Positions 8,182 to 15,960 of a stretch of 36,815 nucleotides of DNA are shown piece after piece. The DNA is from Candidatus Bathyarchaeota archaeon. GTDB lineage: Archaea > Thermoproteota > Bathyarchaeia > 40CM-2-53-6 > FEN-987. The notes below the pieces were generated by a model. The model had not been told where the DNA came from. It did no database searches and worked only from the letters and a program-made list of their open reading frames with translations. Where the stretch lies: NCBI GenBank assembly GCA_022865625.1, contig JALHTB010000008.1:1-36815 (forward strand), written 5' to 3'. The number at the start of each line of letters is the position of its first letter. Position 1 is the stretch's first letter. The position numbers and the translations under genes are program-made.

Positions 8182-9065
8182 GTTTGACTCACGTTTTCAA
8201 GAGTGGTATGCATACCGCCATGAATCGCTTGGACCTGCAGCGGGTCGAGTCGGAGGCTCTCTGGCTCTGCTCCGAGCGCAAGACCGAGCAGCTGGGTGAA
8301 GTAGACTACTGGCAATGGTTGTGAGTCAGAGGAGACTCCAAGATCCTGTTTCTGAGATGTTTCGAGATTGTATTTGCACAGTGGGCAGCTGACAGCAAGC
8401 ATTCTCGCTCCATTAGAACGAGCAGACTGCACTACATTGCGAGACAATAGTGCCATGGCGTCTGGAGAACCGACACCAAGATACGATCCACAGCACTCGG
8501 TTCGTGATGGATAGTCGACTGGTGTACATCCAATGCTGACGAGGAGATCTTCGAATATTGATGGTCGATGGGGATCATCGAGTTTCATCTCGTCAAATGG
8601 ACGAAGCAGCAGGCAGCCATAGTAGGCGCCGACGGGCAAGCCTTGCAAGGGCGCCTTGACTGTATCTCTGACGGTGCCGAAACCCACACGGTCTCTAAGG
8701 ATTTCCAAGAAGTGGAGGACGCTTAGTCCACCTTCATACTTCTCTTCATTGAATTCGTTGATCTGTTCTTGTTTGATCGCGTTGCGTCCAGCTTGAAGAT
8801 TAGCTCTCTTGAGGACGTTATGGCATCCCGCGCAGAGAGTCACGAGCGTATCACCTTCGCTGCGTGCTCTAGCGAGGATTCGGTTGGGTCCGGCATTCGT
8901 CATGATATTGTCTGCAACATTCGAGAATACTGCTCCACAGCACAGCCATCCCTGCATTTCCTTCAGTTCTACGCCGAGAGCACGAGCGCAGGCTTGTGCA
9001 GAGTCGTCGAAGTCCCTTGCTACGGTTCGGAGAGAACACCCTGGAAAATACAGGTAGGACTGCAT
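8178..9065 (-). CDS. hdrB: Heterodisulfide reductase subunit B (CCG domains)
   Basis: The 295-residue protein carries two cysteine-rich CCG domains, which in HdrB hold two noncubane [4Fe-4S] clusters that cleave a disulfide substrate. The first set is C10 (FPGCSL), C42-C43 (WLCCGAVF) and C78/C81 (LCAGCHN). The second is YYGCLLL, ECCGSYLG and CPLCKYN. Spacing and length fit the family. The start is ATG at 9065, ten bases after the hdrC stop, and the 3' end overlaps hdrA by four bases. The native substrate in a non-methanogen is unknown; it could be a disulfide or, together with TfrAB, part of an electron route to fumarate. Confidence 0.95.
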   Translation of the reverse strand: MQSYLYFPGCSLRTVARDFDDSAQACARALGVELKEMQGWLCCGAVFSNVADNIMTNAGPNRILARARSEGDTLVTLCAGCHNVLKRANLQAGRNAIKQEQINEFNEEKYEGGLSVLHFLEILRDRVGFGTVRDTVKAPLQGLPVGAYYGCLLLRPFDEMKLDDPHRPSIFEDLLVSIGCTPVDYPSRTECCGSYLGVGSPDAMALLSRNVVQSARSNGARMLAVSCPLCKYNLETSQKQDLGVSSDSQPLPVVYFTQLLGLALGAEPESLRLDPLQVQAIHGGMHTTLENVSQT

Positions 9066-9074
9066 TTTCTCAAC

Positions 9075-9470
9075 TCAGTATGGGCTGAGTTTCCTGAATG
9101 CGCTCACGAGTCCTTGCTGGGGCATCTCAGGCGGCAGTTTCTCAATCTTCAGGTCTCGAAGGTCGTTTCGGAGCTTGATGGTCCGCAGAGCTTCGCAGAT
9201 CTTACTCACGTCTAAGCCCCTGGGGCATTGCGTTTCGCAGGAGAAGCAGGTTGCGCACAACCAGTACGATTTGGCATCGAAGACTTGTTCGAGGCCGAGC
9301 TGGAGGAAGCGTACAATCTGATGAGGCATGAGGTCCATCTGCGTTGCCAAAGGGCATGTGGCCGAGCATTTCCCACATTGATAGCAGAGTGAGAGATTCT
9401 GGCCGCTTATCGTTTTGATCTTGTGCAGTAGCGGATTCGTGAGCACTTCAGCTGAGATCGGATACGCCAC
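9075..9470 (-). CDS. hdrC: Heterodisulfide reductase subunit C (two [4Fe-4S] clusters)
   Basis: The 131-residue protein is a small dicluster ferredoxin of the HdrC family that carries electrons from HdrA to HdrB. Its motifs are CYQCGKCSATCP (C29, C32, C35, C39) and CATCFSCETQCP (C72, C75, C78, C82). No membrane helix is present, so this is the soluble HdrABC type rather than HdrDE. The start is GTG at 9470, preceded by a G-rich Shine-Dalgarno (GGGTGGGAG) in the last codons of tfrA, whose stop is one base away. Complete and in the usual C-B-A order. Confidence 0.93.
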   Translation of the reverse strand: MAYPISAEVLTNPLLHKIKTISGQNLSLCYQCGKCSATCPLATQMDLMPHQIVRFLQLGLEQVFDAKSYWLCATCFSCETQCPRGLDVSKICEALRTIKLRNDLRDLKIEKLPPEMPQQGLVSAFRKLSPY

Positions 9471-9471
9471 T

Positions 9472-11151
9472 TTACTCCCACCCTCTGACCGCGAATGCTT
9501 CGAGCTCGATCTTCGCTTCTTTGCTGCGGTAGTCAGGAAGAAGTACGGGGCTGTGCCGGTCCGTGCTGACGCCCGCTTTCTTCAGTTCCTTGTGGAATCG
9601 AACCACATGGTCGAGGATTGGCTTGCCACCGGGTGCGGCATTTGATCTCTTGGCTGCATCTCCTCCGGCGCGCCTTCCAAACACTAGAATGTCCAGTAGT
9701 GAATTGCCCATCAAACGATTTCTTCCGTGAATTCCACCAGCGGCTTCACCCGCGACATACAGATTTGGAATGTTTGTTCGTCCGTTCTCGTCTATCAGCA
9801 CTCCCCCGTTCTGGTAATGTTGTGTCGCATAGACGAGAATCGGGTCTTTGATTATGTCGATTCCGAATCGTTTGAATTGCCTTACCATTGCTGGTGCGAG
9901 TCTCTGGGTTTGGCCCGAACCCTTCAGTACGTCGATAAGTGGTGTGTCAAGCCACACGCCTACCAATCCGCCGGGCGTGCGAACTCCTTTGTTGCGTTCT
10001 TGGCATTCTCTGATTATTGCTGATGCGACAGCGTCTCTTGTTTCAAGTTCGTTCACGAAACGTTCTCCGTCAATATTGACAAGCTGAGCGCCCATGCTCC
10101 TCATTTTCTCAGTTATGAGTTGCCCTGAGATCAGTTCGGGAAATGCGACTCCTGTCGGGTGGTATTGGATCGTATCCACAAAGGCCAGCTTGGCCCCAGC
10201 ACGATAGGCTAATGCGAGCCCGTCGCCCGTCGCACCGTAGTGATTTGTTGTAGGAAATTCTTGACAATGGAGCCTCCCGGAGCCGCCGGTGGCCAGTATG
10301 GTGGTCTTTGCGTTGACAAACACGAATTCGTTGGTCTCCATGTTCAACAGAATAGCTCCGACACAGTTGCCATCGGCATCTGTGAGCAACTCGATTGCAG
10401 GAGAGAACTCGATAACTTGGATGTCACGATTGATGACCTCATCTCGGAGCGTCCGCATAATCTCCGCTCCGGTGTAGTCACGAGCGGCATGCATTCGTCG
10501 CCTGCTTGTTCCGCCTCCGTGCATCTCCACAAAGGTACCGTCGGGTTTCTTGTCGAACATCATACCGAGGTCTTCAAGCCATTCGATGATGGAAGGAGCG
10601 TCCTTGACAAGCGTCTGAACAAGGTTGGGGATGTTTGTGAAACCGCCGCCTCCCATAACGTCAAGATGGTGAATTGCTGGTGAATCGTTCTCCCTGTCTG
10701 CTGCTTGGATCCCGCCTTGTGCCATCATGGTGTTGGCGTCGCCAAATCTCAGTTTGGTGCATAACAGGAGATGGGCGCCGGCCTCTTGGGCGGTCAAAGC
10801 TGCTGACGCACCTGCGCCGCCTCCACCAATGATTAGAACATCAGTCTGGATGTCAGTTCTTGATAGATCGGTCTTCTCTGGGCTTATTCGGCTGTAGGCT
10901 TCCACAATATCGCCGAGTTCGTTGACGACTGGTTCTCCTTTGTTCGGTCCTACGAGTAGTTTCCGTGTCGTCCCTGGCTTGTAGTCGGGATGATACTTCG
11001 TTAACAGTTGTTTCTTCTCGTCCGGTGTAAGCTTTGGGAAGGACTGTTTCGTGCGTCCTTTTCGATTCGCCGCTACTTTGTCGATCGAGTGTCGCATGTC
11101 TTCGCTGTAGGTGATTACTGTTCGCCACTGCTTGGTCTGTTCCGAAGTCAT
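9472..11151 (-). CDS. tfrA: Fumarate reductase/succinate dehydrogenase-type flavoprotein (TfrA-like)
   Basis: The 559-residue FAD protein belongs to the FrdA/SdhA/TfrA family. VLIIGGGGAGASAAL is the dinucleotide-binding motif at about residues 105-119, so there is an N-terminal extension of roughly 100 residues not found in E. coli FrdA. ANTMMAQGGIQAA replaces the HSxxAAQGG motif; the His that covalently binds FAD is absent, as in TfrA and NadB. Active-site blocks are QYHPTGV, DGERFVNELETRD, QHYQNGG and GRNRLMGNSLLD. The C-terminal domain is short and there is no anchor. ATG at 11151 follows the tfrB stop with a GGAGG Shine-Dalgarno. The predicted reaction is fumarate to succinate, although direction is not shown by sequence. 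Confidence 0.88.
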   Translation of the reverse strand: MTSEQTKQWRTVITYSEDMRHSIDKVAANRKGRTKQSFPKLTPDEKKQLLTKYHPDYKPGTTRKLLVGPNKGEPVVNELGDIVEAYSRISPEKTDLSRTDIQTDVLIIGGGGAGASAALTAQEAGAHLLLCTKLRFGDANTMMAQGGIQAADRENDSPAIHHLDVMGGGGFTNIPNLVQTLVKDAPSIIEWLEDLGMMFDKKPDGTFVEMHGGGTSRRRMHAARDYTGAEIMRTLRDEVINRDIQVIEFSPAIELLTDADGNCVGAILLNMETNEFVFVNAKTTILATGGSGRLHCQEFPTTNHYGATGDGLALAYRAGAKLAFVDTIQYHPTGVAFPELISGQLITEKMRSMGAQLVNIDGERFVNELETRDAVASAIIRECQERNKGVRTPGGLVGVWLDTPLIDVLKGSGQTQRLAPAMVRQFKRFGIDIIKDPILVYATQHYQNGGVLIDENGRTNIPNLYVAGEAAGGIHGRNRLMGNSLLDILVFGRRAGGDAAKRSNAAPGGKPILDHVVRFHKELKKAGVSTDRHSPVLLPDYRSKEAKIELEAFAVRGWE

Positions 11152-11844
11152 CTATGCTTCCTCCGGTTCGATTTCTCGGGAATTGTACAGCTTCGTTAAC
11201 TCAGCGGTGCTCATCTTAGCCAGTTTTGAGAGTTCTTCATCGTAGCGTCCAGCTCTGATCTCGTCGAGCTTCTTCTTCAGATGTCCTGCTTTCGGAGATA
11301 GGTGGGTTCCGTAGAGTCTTCTTGAGAGAATCGCAACATTGTACTGAACGATCTCGGCTGGACATCTCGTAGCGCAGAGTCCACACATGATGCAATCGAA
11401 CGAAAGGTCCGCTGCGTTGGCGATGTCTCCGCGCATGGCAGCGGCCATTATGTCTATGACAGGCAGGTCTTGTGGGCAAGCTCGAGTGCACGAGTTGCAT
11501 TGTAGGCATCGCAGGATTTCGGGGTAATATCGTAAGAGTGCATTGATATCCGGCTGTAAGCTCTTGATATCATATCGCGCCTTTGTGGACGGGTGGAACG
11601 GGAGCATCGAAAACACCATGCCATCCCGGACGGGCGTCTGACATGCGAGCCCGGTGCGGAGTCTGAAGTCTCCGCGAATTCTGTAGACCGTTGCACAGGC
11701 GCCACAGAATCCGCTACGGCATCCACATCCTCGCAACAGCCTGTAGCCAAGGTGTTCCATAGCGGTTAGTATTGTGAGGTTTTGCGGGACACGATACTGC
11801 TTGCCGAAAACGTAGATTGTTACAGTTGACTTGTCAGCGCCCAT
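11152..11844 (-). CDS. tfrB: Fumarate reductase iron-sulfur subunit (short TfrB-like)
   Basis: The 230-residue protein has an N-terminal plant-type [2Fe-2S] domain (GCGCRSGFCGAC with C42, C47, C50, and C68 in LACQTP), then a dicluster ferredoxin domain with CLQCNSCTRACP (113-123) and CIMCGLCATRCP (151-161). Both second-domain motifs are complete, so two [4Fe-4S] clusters are likely rather than the [4Fe-4S]/[3Fe-4S] pair of SdhB. TfrB of methanogens is about twice as long because it carries HdrB-like CCG domains at its C-terminus; these are absent here, and separate hdrC and hdrB lie just downstream. It is the first gene of the tfr-hdr run, with tfrA directly following. Confidence 0.88.
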   Translation of the reverse strand: MGADKSTVTIYVFGKQYRVPQNLTILTAMEHLGYRLLRGCGCRSGFCGACATVYRIRGDFRLRTGLACQTPVRDGMVFSMLPFHPSTKARYDIKSLQPDINALLRYYPEILRCLQCNSCTRACPQDLPVIDIMAAAMRGDIANAADLSFDCIMCGLCATRCPAEIVQYNVAILSRRLYGTHLSPKAGHLKKKLDEIRAGRYDEELSKLAKMSTAELTKLYNSREIEPEEA

Positions 11845-11897
11845 CTACTATCCCTTCGGACAGTGATGTGAAACAAAGCTGAACGTGGACTCGTGCA

Positions 11898-11909
11898 GAA
11901 TATAGCCCG
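11898..11909 (-). promoter_or_regulatory. Possible box A of tfrB-tfrA-hdrCBA-mvhD
   Basis: Read on the minus strand, GGGCTATATTCTGC about 55-65 bp before the tfrB start resembles an archaeal TATA box. The interval 11845-12094 between korC and tfrB is long enough for a promoter, so the tfr-hdr genes may be transcribed separately from kor. A second A/T-rich stretch lies at 11931-11942. Confidence 0.35.
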
Positions 11910-12094
11910 GTCCTACTTACGTACCCGACTGTATATTCGACAGAACTCGGATAGACAATCAGGACATGCACTTCTGCTATCCCCTATCACCGTGCTCTCT
12001 TTTCTGCACTCTCAATTCACCACATCAACTGAACCTGCAGTCATCGATTGGTGACAGAGCAAATCAAAGTCCATAGCTTGACTTGCCACCGGAT

Positions 12095-12658
12095 CTATGC
12101 GGATACCTTCTGTTCTTGGAGTAGCTTGCGGGCGAAATCGTAGCCGCTCTTGAAGGCATTGAGATTCAGTTGCTCAGTACCTCGCGGTACGTACTTCGAA
12201 ATTGCTTTCTCGATCGCCGCTGTGTCCATCATGTTGGTCAGGCCGATTATTGCGCCAACCATAACCATATTCGAGACAATCTTTCTGCCCAAGCTCTCGG
12301 CTATGCGTGTGGCCGGCACTCGATAGGTCCTTGCGGTGTGGCTCGACTGGTCCTCTTGGACCATGTCAGGGTCGATGACAACGATTGCGCTTCCATTCAC
12401 GTCATTGATGTTCTTCAGATAGGCCTCTTGAGACATGACTGCGACTAGGCTTGGCTTCCTGATCTTTGGATAGAATATCTTCTCGTCAGAGACTATGACT
12501 TCGACCTTTGAGGCTCCTCCCCTAGACTCAGGGCCGTAGGACTGTGCTAGGGTCACGTTCTTGCCGCCGAACACTGAGGCGGCTCGTCCGATCATCACTC
12601 CGGCGGTCACAATTCCCTGACCGCCAAGGCCGGCGATTCTTATCTCAAATCGCGACAT
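12095..12658 (-). CDS. korC: 2-oxoacid:ferredoxin oxidoreductase gamma subunit (KorC)
   Basis: The 187-residue protein is the gamma subunit of a 2-oxoacid:ferredoxin oxidoreductase. It starts with the typical MSRFEIRIAGLGGQGIVTAG motif, followed by AQSYGPESRGGASKVEVIVSDEKIFYP, found in 2-oxoglutarate and indolepyruvate enzymes. Gamma subunits help assemble the CoA-binding site. ATG at 12658 lies inside the last codons of korB (14-base overlap), so the two genes are translationally coupled. It is the last gene of the kor group; a gap of about 250 bp follows before tfrB. Confidence 0.92.
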   Translation of the reverse strand: MSRFEIRIAGLGGQGIVTAGVMIGRAASVFGGKNVTLAQSYGPESRGGASKVEVIVSDEKIFYPKIRKPSLVAVMSQEAYLKNINDVNGSAIVVIDPDMVQEDQSSHTARTYRVPATRIAESLGRKIVSNMVMVGAIIGLTNMMDTAAIEKAISKYVPRGTEQLNLNAFKSGYDFARKLLQEQKVSA

Positions 12659-13520
12659 TGGTGCGTCGTCCTACCCTCTCAAGCTCTGCCTGAACGGATC
12701 GATTTCTCTCCCACAACAAATCGCTGAACTCTGGCTTCTCAGTATCGACGAATTCTCCGACAATGATCTTTTCAGGTCCGATCACCGCCTCGATCGGATC
12801 GATATTGGACCGAACCTCGCTGACCTCCCTCAACCACTTCATGCCAAGAATGGGATCCGCGATCTTGTTTCTTCGACCATACTCTTCGGGACATGGGGTT
12901 ATTATCTCGACGAAACTGAAACCCTTCTTGCCAATGGCTTTCTTTATTGATTCCCTAATCCGCTTTACATGAATCGCTGTCCATCGCGCGACGTAGACTG
13001 CTCCGGAAGCTGCAGCTAGATGGACTAGGTTGAATGGGTGCTCGATGTTGCCGTATCGAGTCGTCGTTGTGAATGCGCCGAAGGGTGTCGTAGGACCGCT
13101 TTGGCCGCCGGTCATGCCGTAGTTGAAGTTGTTAGAACAGATTACGGTAACATCGATGTTCCTTCTGGCAGCGTGAATGAAGTGATTGCCGCCTATCGCG
13201 AATAGGTCACCATCTCCACTGATAACGATGGGTTTCAAGTCCGGTCTCGCGGCTTTGACTCCAACAGCAAAGGCCAATGCCCGACCGTGCGTCGTATGAA
13301 AAGAATCAGTATTCGTGTATCCAGAGATCCTTCCTATGCAGCCGATTCCTGACACTACGACAACCTTGTCTCGGTCGTACTTCAGCTCATCCAAGGCCCT
13401 GATGAATTCCCCAAGTATGATTCCGTTGCCACAACCGTTGCACCATATGTGAGGAATCATACCACTCCTCGTATAGTCTTCCAGCGGATGATGGAGGTTC
13501 GACATGTTGTGTACCTTCAT
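12645..13520 (-). CDS. korB: 2-oxoacid:ferredoxin oxidoreductase beta subunit (KorB)
   Basis: The 291-residue beta subunit binds thiamine diphosphate. The TPP motif is ISGDGDLFAIGGNHFIHAARRNIDVTVICSNN, broken here as GDGD followed by the Asn of NNFNYGMTGGQ. IWCNGCGNGI and GIGCIGR hold cysteines conserved in the family. The THGRALAFAVGVKAA block is typical of KorB and IorB-like proteins. With the alpha, gamma and ferredoxin subunits it would interconvert 2-oxoglutarate, CoA and succinyl-CoA with CO2 and ferredoxin. ATG at 13520 lies three bases after the korA stop; a second ATG at 13505 is possible. Specificity for 2-oxoglutarate over pyruvate is inferred from the D-A-B-C subunit order. Confidence 0.92.
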   Translation of the reverse strand: MKVHNMSNLHHPLEDYTRSGMIPHIWCNGCGNGIILGEFIRALDELKYDRDKVVVVSGIGCIGRISGYTNTDSFHTTHGRALAFAVGVKAARPDLKPIVISGDGDLFAIGGNHFIHAARRNIDVTVICSNNFNYGMTGGQSGPTTPFGAFTTTTRYGNIEHPFNLVHLAAASGAVYVARWTAIHVKRIRESIKKAIGKKGFSFVEIITPCPEEYGRRNKIADPILGMKWLREVSEVRSNIDPIEAVIGPEKIIVGEFVDTEKPEFSDLLWERNRSVQAELERVGRRTNVAI

Positions 13521-13523
13521 GTT

Positions 13524-14663
13524 CTAGTTGACTGCCTGAGCTAGGATCTCCTCGGGTGTGTGGAGAGCATCTCCAAGCCTTGGAATGGATGTCACCTTTC
13601 TCCGGCCTGCACTTCTCTCGACTTCTCGGACGAGTTGTCCATAGTTCATTTCAGGCACCAGGATCTTGTCCACTTGAGCTGCCACCTGCTCGACAACTTC
13701 GTCTGGGAATGGCCAAATTGTGGCGAGTCTCAAGAGTCCAATCTTGATGCCTCTTTCTCGCCCTTCGACTGTAGCGGCAAGTGCGGATCTGGCGACGCTT
13801 CCGTATGCAACTATGCACACATCAGCATCATCAAGGAATACTCGTTCAACCTTCGTGATCTCTCCGACGTTATTGCGGATCTTGTCGCAGATTCTCTGAA
13901 CCAGTTTCGCGTGGTGCTCTGCGCTGTCGGTTCGTGGGTGGCCGGTCTCATCGTGGGTCAGTCCGGTGGCATAGAATCTGTAGCCTTCACCGAAACTGGC
14001 CATCTCTGGCACGAGATCCTCACCTGCTTGGAAAGGCAAATACTTGGAAGGAGGTGTTGTTGGCCGTTTGCGGTCGACCAATCGGATCTTCTCAGGCTCT
14101 GGAATCTCAAGCCTCTCCATCAGGTGACCGATGATCTCATCTGTCATCACAAAGACGGGGCATCTGTACTTCTCAGAGAGGTTGAATGCTTCAACTGTGA
14201 GATCGAACATCTCTTGGACGGATGATGGAGTCAGCGCGATTATCTCGTAGTCTCCGTGGGACCCCCATTTTGCCTGCATGACATCTTGCTGGCCGGTCTT
14301 GGTGGGTTGACCTGTGCTTGGTCCTGCACGCATGACATCCACTACAACACATGGGGTCTCAGTCATGGCCGCGAGTCCAATGTTCTCCTGCATGAGACTG
14401 AAGCCTGGGCCCGAGGTGGCCGTCATGGATTTTATGCCACTGTATGAGGCGCCGATGACCGCCGCCATTGAAGCGATCTCATCTTCCATCTGAAGGTAGA
14501 CGCCCCCAACCTCTGGAAGCCTCCTCGACATGTGTTCAGCTATCTCAGTGGCTGGTGTGATTGGATAACCTCCGAAGAATCTGCAACCAGCAGCTAGTGC
14601 GCCTTCAGCGCACGCTACGTCTCCAAGTGCAAAGTACGTGCCAGTCAGAACGTCTCTTCTCAG
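13524..14663 (-). CDS. korA: 2-oxoacid:ferredoxin oxidoreductase alpha subunit (KorA), apparently starting at CTG
   Basis: The recognisable frame begins well before the first ATG at 14531. Upstream codons read LTGTYFALGDVACAEGALAAG, then CRFFGGYPITPATEIAEHM, the standard KorA N-terminus. In that stretch there is no in-frame ATG, GTG or TTG. The only codon in the expected place is CTG at 14663-14661, and it overlaps the korD stop as CTGA, mimicking the usual ATGA coupling; a purine-rich AAGGGAAAG lies just upstream. With this start the protein has 379 residues, normal for KorA. Other motifs are QMEDEIASMAAVIGAS, TATSGPGFSLMQENIG and GPSTGQPTKTGQQD. The C-terminal domain ends near the korB start. 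A sequencing error changing ATG to CTG is possible. Confidence 0.85.
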   Translation of the reverse strand: MRRDVLTGTYFALGDVACAEGALAAGCRFFGGYPITPATEIAEHMSRRLPEVGGVYLQMEDEIASMAAVIGASYSGIKSMTATSGPGFSLMQENIGLAAMTETPCVVVDVMRAGPSTGQPTKTGQQDVMQAKWGSHGDYEIIALTPSSVQEMFDLTVEAFNLSEKYRCPVFVMTDEIIGHLMERLEIPEPEKIRLVDRKRPTTPPSKYLPFQAGEDLVPEMASFGEGYRFYATGLTHDETGHPRTDSAEHHAKLVQRICDKIRNNVGEITKVERVFLDDADVCIVAYGSVARSALAATVEGRERGIKIGLLRLATIWPFPDEVVEQVAAQVDKILVPEMNYGQLVREVERSAGRRKVTSIPRLGDALHTPEEILAQAVN

Positions 14664-15025
14664 TGTTTCTTTCCCTTCTCCACGAGGAAGATGGCGAAAT
14701 CGGGGCAGACTTCCTCACACACTCCACATCCGACGCAGAGTGCGGCGTCTTTGACGCGGGGGACGTGGACTCCTCTGGTGTTCAGTTTCGTGTCTTGTTC
14801 CAGAACATCTCGTGGGCAGAACTCTATGCAGAATGAGCATCCCTTGCATCTGTCTTCGAGCACAACTATGTCTGCGTCCCTGAGCTTGAGTATCTGCGGA
14901 GGACTCAGAGGACGCCTAGCGGGTTTTGTCGCTGAGCTCGCGTGCTGCACTGTATCAGTCATAGATTTGGGCGGGTTGGAGACTGCTTGATGGGCGACGA
15001 GCGGCTGAGGCGAAGTGATACCCAT
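14660..15025 (-). CDS. korD: 2-oxoacid:ferredoxin oxidoreductase delta (ferredoxin) subunit, KorD
   Basis: The 121-residue protein carries two [4Fe-4S] motifs, CKGCSFCIEFCP (C60, C63, C66, C70) and CVGCGVCEEVCP (C97, C100, C103, C107), and passes electrons between the KorAB active site and ferredoxin. The first 45 residues are low-complexity and poorly conserved. ATG at 15025 is preferred because TATA-like sequences lie 30-55 bp upstream, giving a leaderless or short-leader mRNA; ATG at 14962 would give 100 residues. It is the first gene of korDABC, and its TGA overlaps the CTG start of korA. Confidence 0.88.
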   Translation of the reverse strand: MGITSPQPLVAHQAVSNPPKSMTDTVQHASSATKPARRPLSPPQILKLRDADIVVLEDRCKGCSFCIEFCPRDVLEQDTKLNTRGVHVPRVKDAALCVGCGVCEEVCPDFAIFLVEKGKKH

Positions 15026-15053
15026 TGAGTTGGACCCCGATTTTCCTAGGCTA

Positions 15054-15081
15054 GTATTTTTCGTATTGGTCTACATATACC
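15054..15081 (-). promoter_or_regulatory. Candidate box A elements of the kor operon
   Basis: On the minus strand two A/T-rich elements precede korD: GGTATATGTAG (15071-15081) and CGAAAAATAC (15054-15063). Either could direct transcription starting within about 25 bp of the korD ATG. No Shine-Dalgarno is visible before that ATG. Confidence 0.45.
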
Positions 15082-15203
15082 ACCCCATACTACTGTAGCC
15101 CTTGTATGTACAACCGCTTCCCGGACCCACCCAAGATACTTACTCTCCATAGCCCCTCCACAGTGAAAAAAGAGCAAGTTGAGGGCCGGCAAACTGCCTA
15201 CTG

Positions 15204-15287
15204 GGGTGGAATCCACCCGCAATTGGGTGGAGCACACCCGCGTGGCCAAGTATATAGAAAGCCGCTGTGTTTTGCGCGTGTAGGCGT
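15204..15287 (+). promoter_or_regulatory. Tandem palindromes plus TATA box, resembling the element at 36504
   Basis: A perfect palindrome GGGTGGA-A-TCCACCC (15204-15218) is followed 21 bp later by GGGTGGAGCACACCC (15225-15239; arms GGGTG/CACCC). A TATATAG box follows at 15251-15257, then 20 bases, then GTGTAGGCGT at 15278-15287, where transcription to the right would begin. The same TATATAG-N20-GTGTAGGCGT and the same 21-bp palindrome spacing recur at 36504-36613. To the right lies only the 3' end of the rhomboid gene on the other strand, so a transcript would be antisense to it or come from a lost gene. The rest of 15082-15203 shows nothing. Confidence 0.5.
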
Positions 15288-15829
15288 TAGCGGTTTCTTC
15301 TCAACCAAGAGGACCTGATAGCTAACCCTGCCACAAGTCCTCCAGCATGTGCAAGGAATCCTCCTCCCGAGAATATGTTGAGGCCGCCGTAGAAGACCAT
15401 CCCGACGAGTCCTCGAAGTCCACCTGCGGCTGCTAGTAGTCCCCAGATGGCTCCTGAGGCACCGAGACCGATTGCGTCACCACCAAGGATCAAGAACGTG
15501 ATGTTGCCTGCGAGGCCACTCGCGAGATAGGCAACTAACCAACGCGCCGGCGACACTTGTTCTTCCAACGCCGTTCCGAAGAGGAGAAGGAAGAACACGT
15601 TCCCGCCAAGGTGGAGCAGGTTCGCGTGAAGGAACATCGAAGTGAAGAGCATCCATACTGCGCCATGCCAGATTTCCGCGTTCACTTGCAGGAACGGGTA
15701 GACTGCACCCAGATCGGGTTCGAGGAGATTCCCACCCAGTATTGCCTGGGTCAGGTAGATGATCACGAGAACTATCGCCATCCATACGGTCGGAGAATCA
15801 ACTAGTCGCGAACTGGTCCTGAGAGCCAA
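15287..15829 (-). CDS. Rhomboid-family intramembrane serine protease
   Basis: The 180-residue membrane protein has the rhomboid catalytic dyad: GASGAIWG in one helix (S125) and HAGG in the last helix (H161). The first-helix region contains MFLHANLLHLGGNVFFLLLFG (split here only by description), with the conserved H68 and N77 of the family, and an aromatic loop before it. About six membrane segments are seen, so it is the minimal rhomboid core without extra domains. The start is TTG at 15829, supported by GAGGG seven bases upstream. It stands alone, divergent from the flavin oxidoreductase gene. Substrates are unknown. Confidence 0.9.
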   Translation of the reverse strand: MALRTSSRLVDSPTVWMAIVLVIIYLTQAILGGNLLEPDLGAVYPFLQVNAEIWHGAVWMLFTSMFLHANLLHLGGNVFFLLLFGTALEEQVSPARWLVAYLASGLAGNITFLILGGDAIGLGASGAIWGLLAAAGGLRGLVGMVFYGGLNIFSGGGFLAHAGGLVAGLAIRSSWLRRNR

Positions 15830-15960
15830 AGTCTTCCCTCATGGCGGGAACCTAAGTTCTCCAGCATCCTGCCTTTGAATCTAATGATCGTGGCTCGCTA
15901 ATCTACGCACAAGAATCGGAAGAGCTACTTACCAGCGTAACTTGGTCTGGGCATCCAGAG

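Noticed and set aside
15106..15318. 70-codon plus-strand frame before the rhomboid gene
   Set aside because: It runs through the palindromes and promoter and shows no domain-like sequence.
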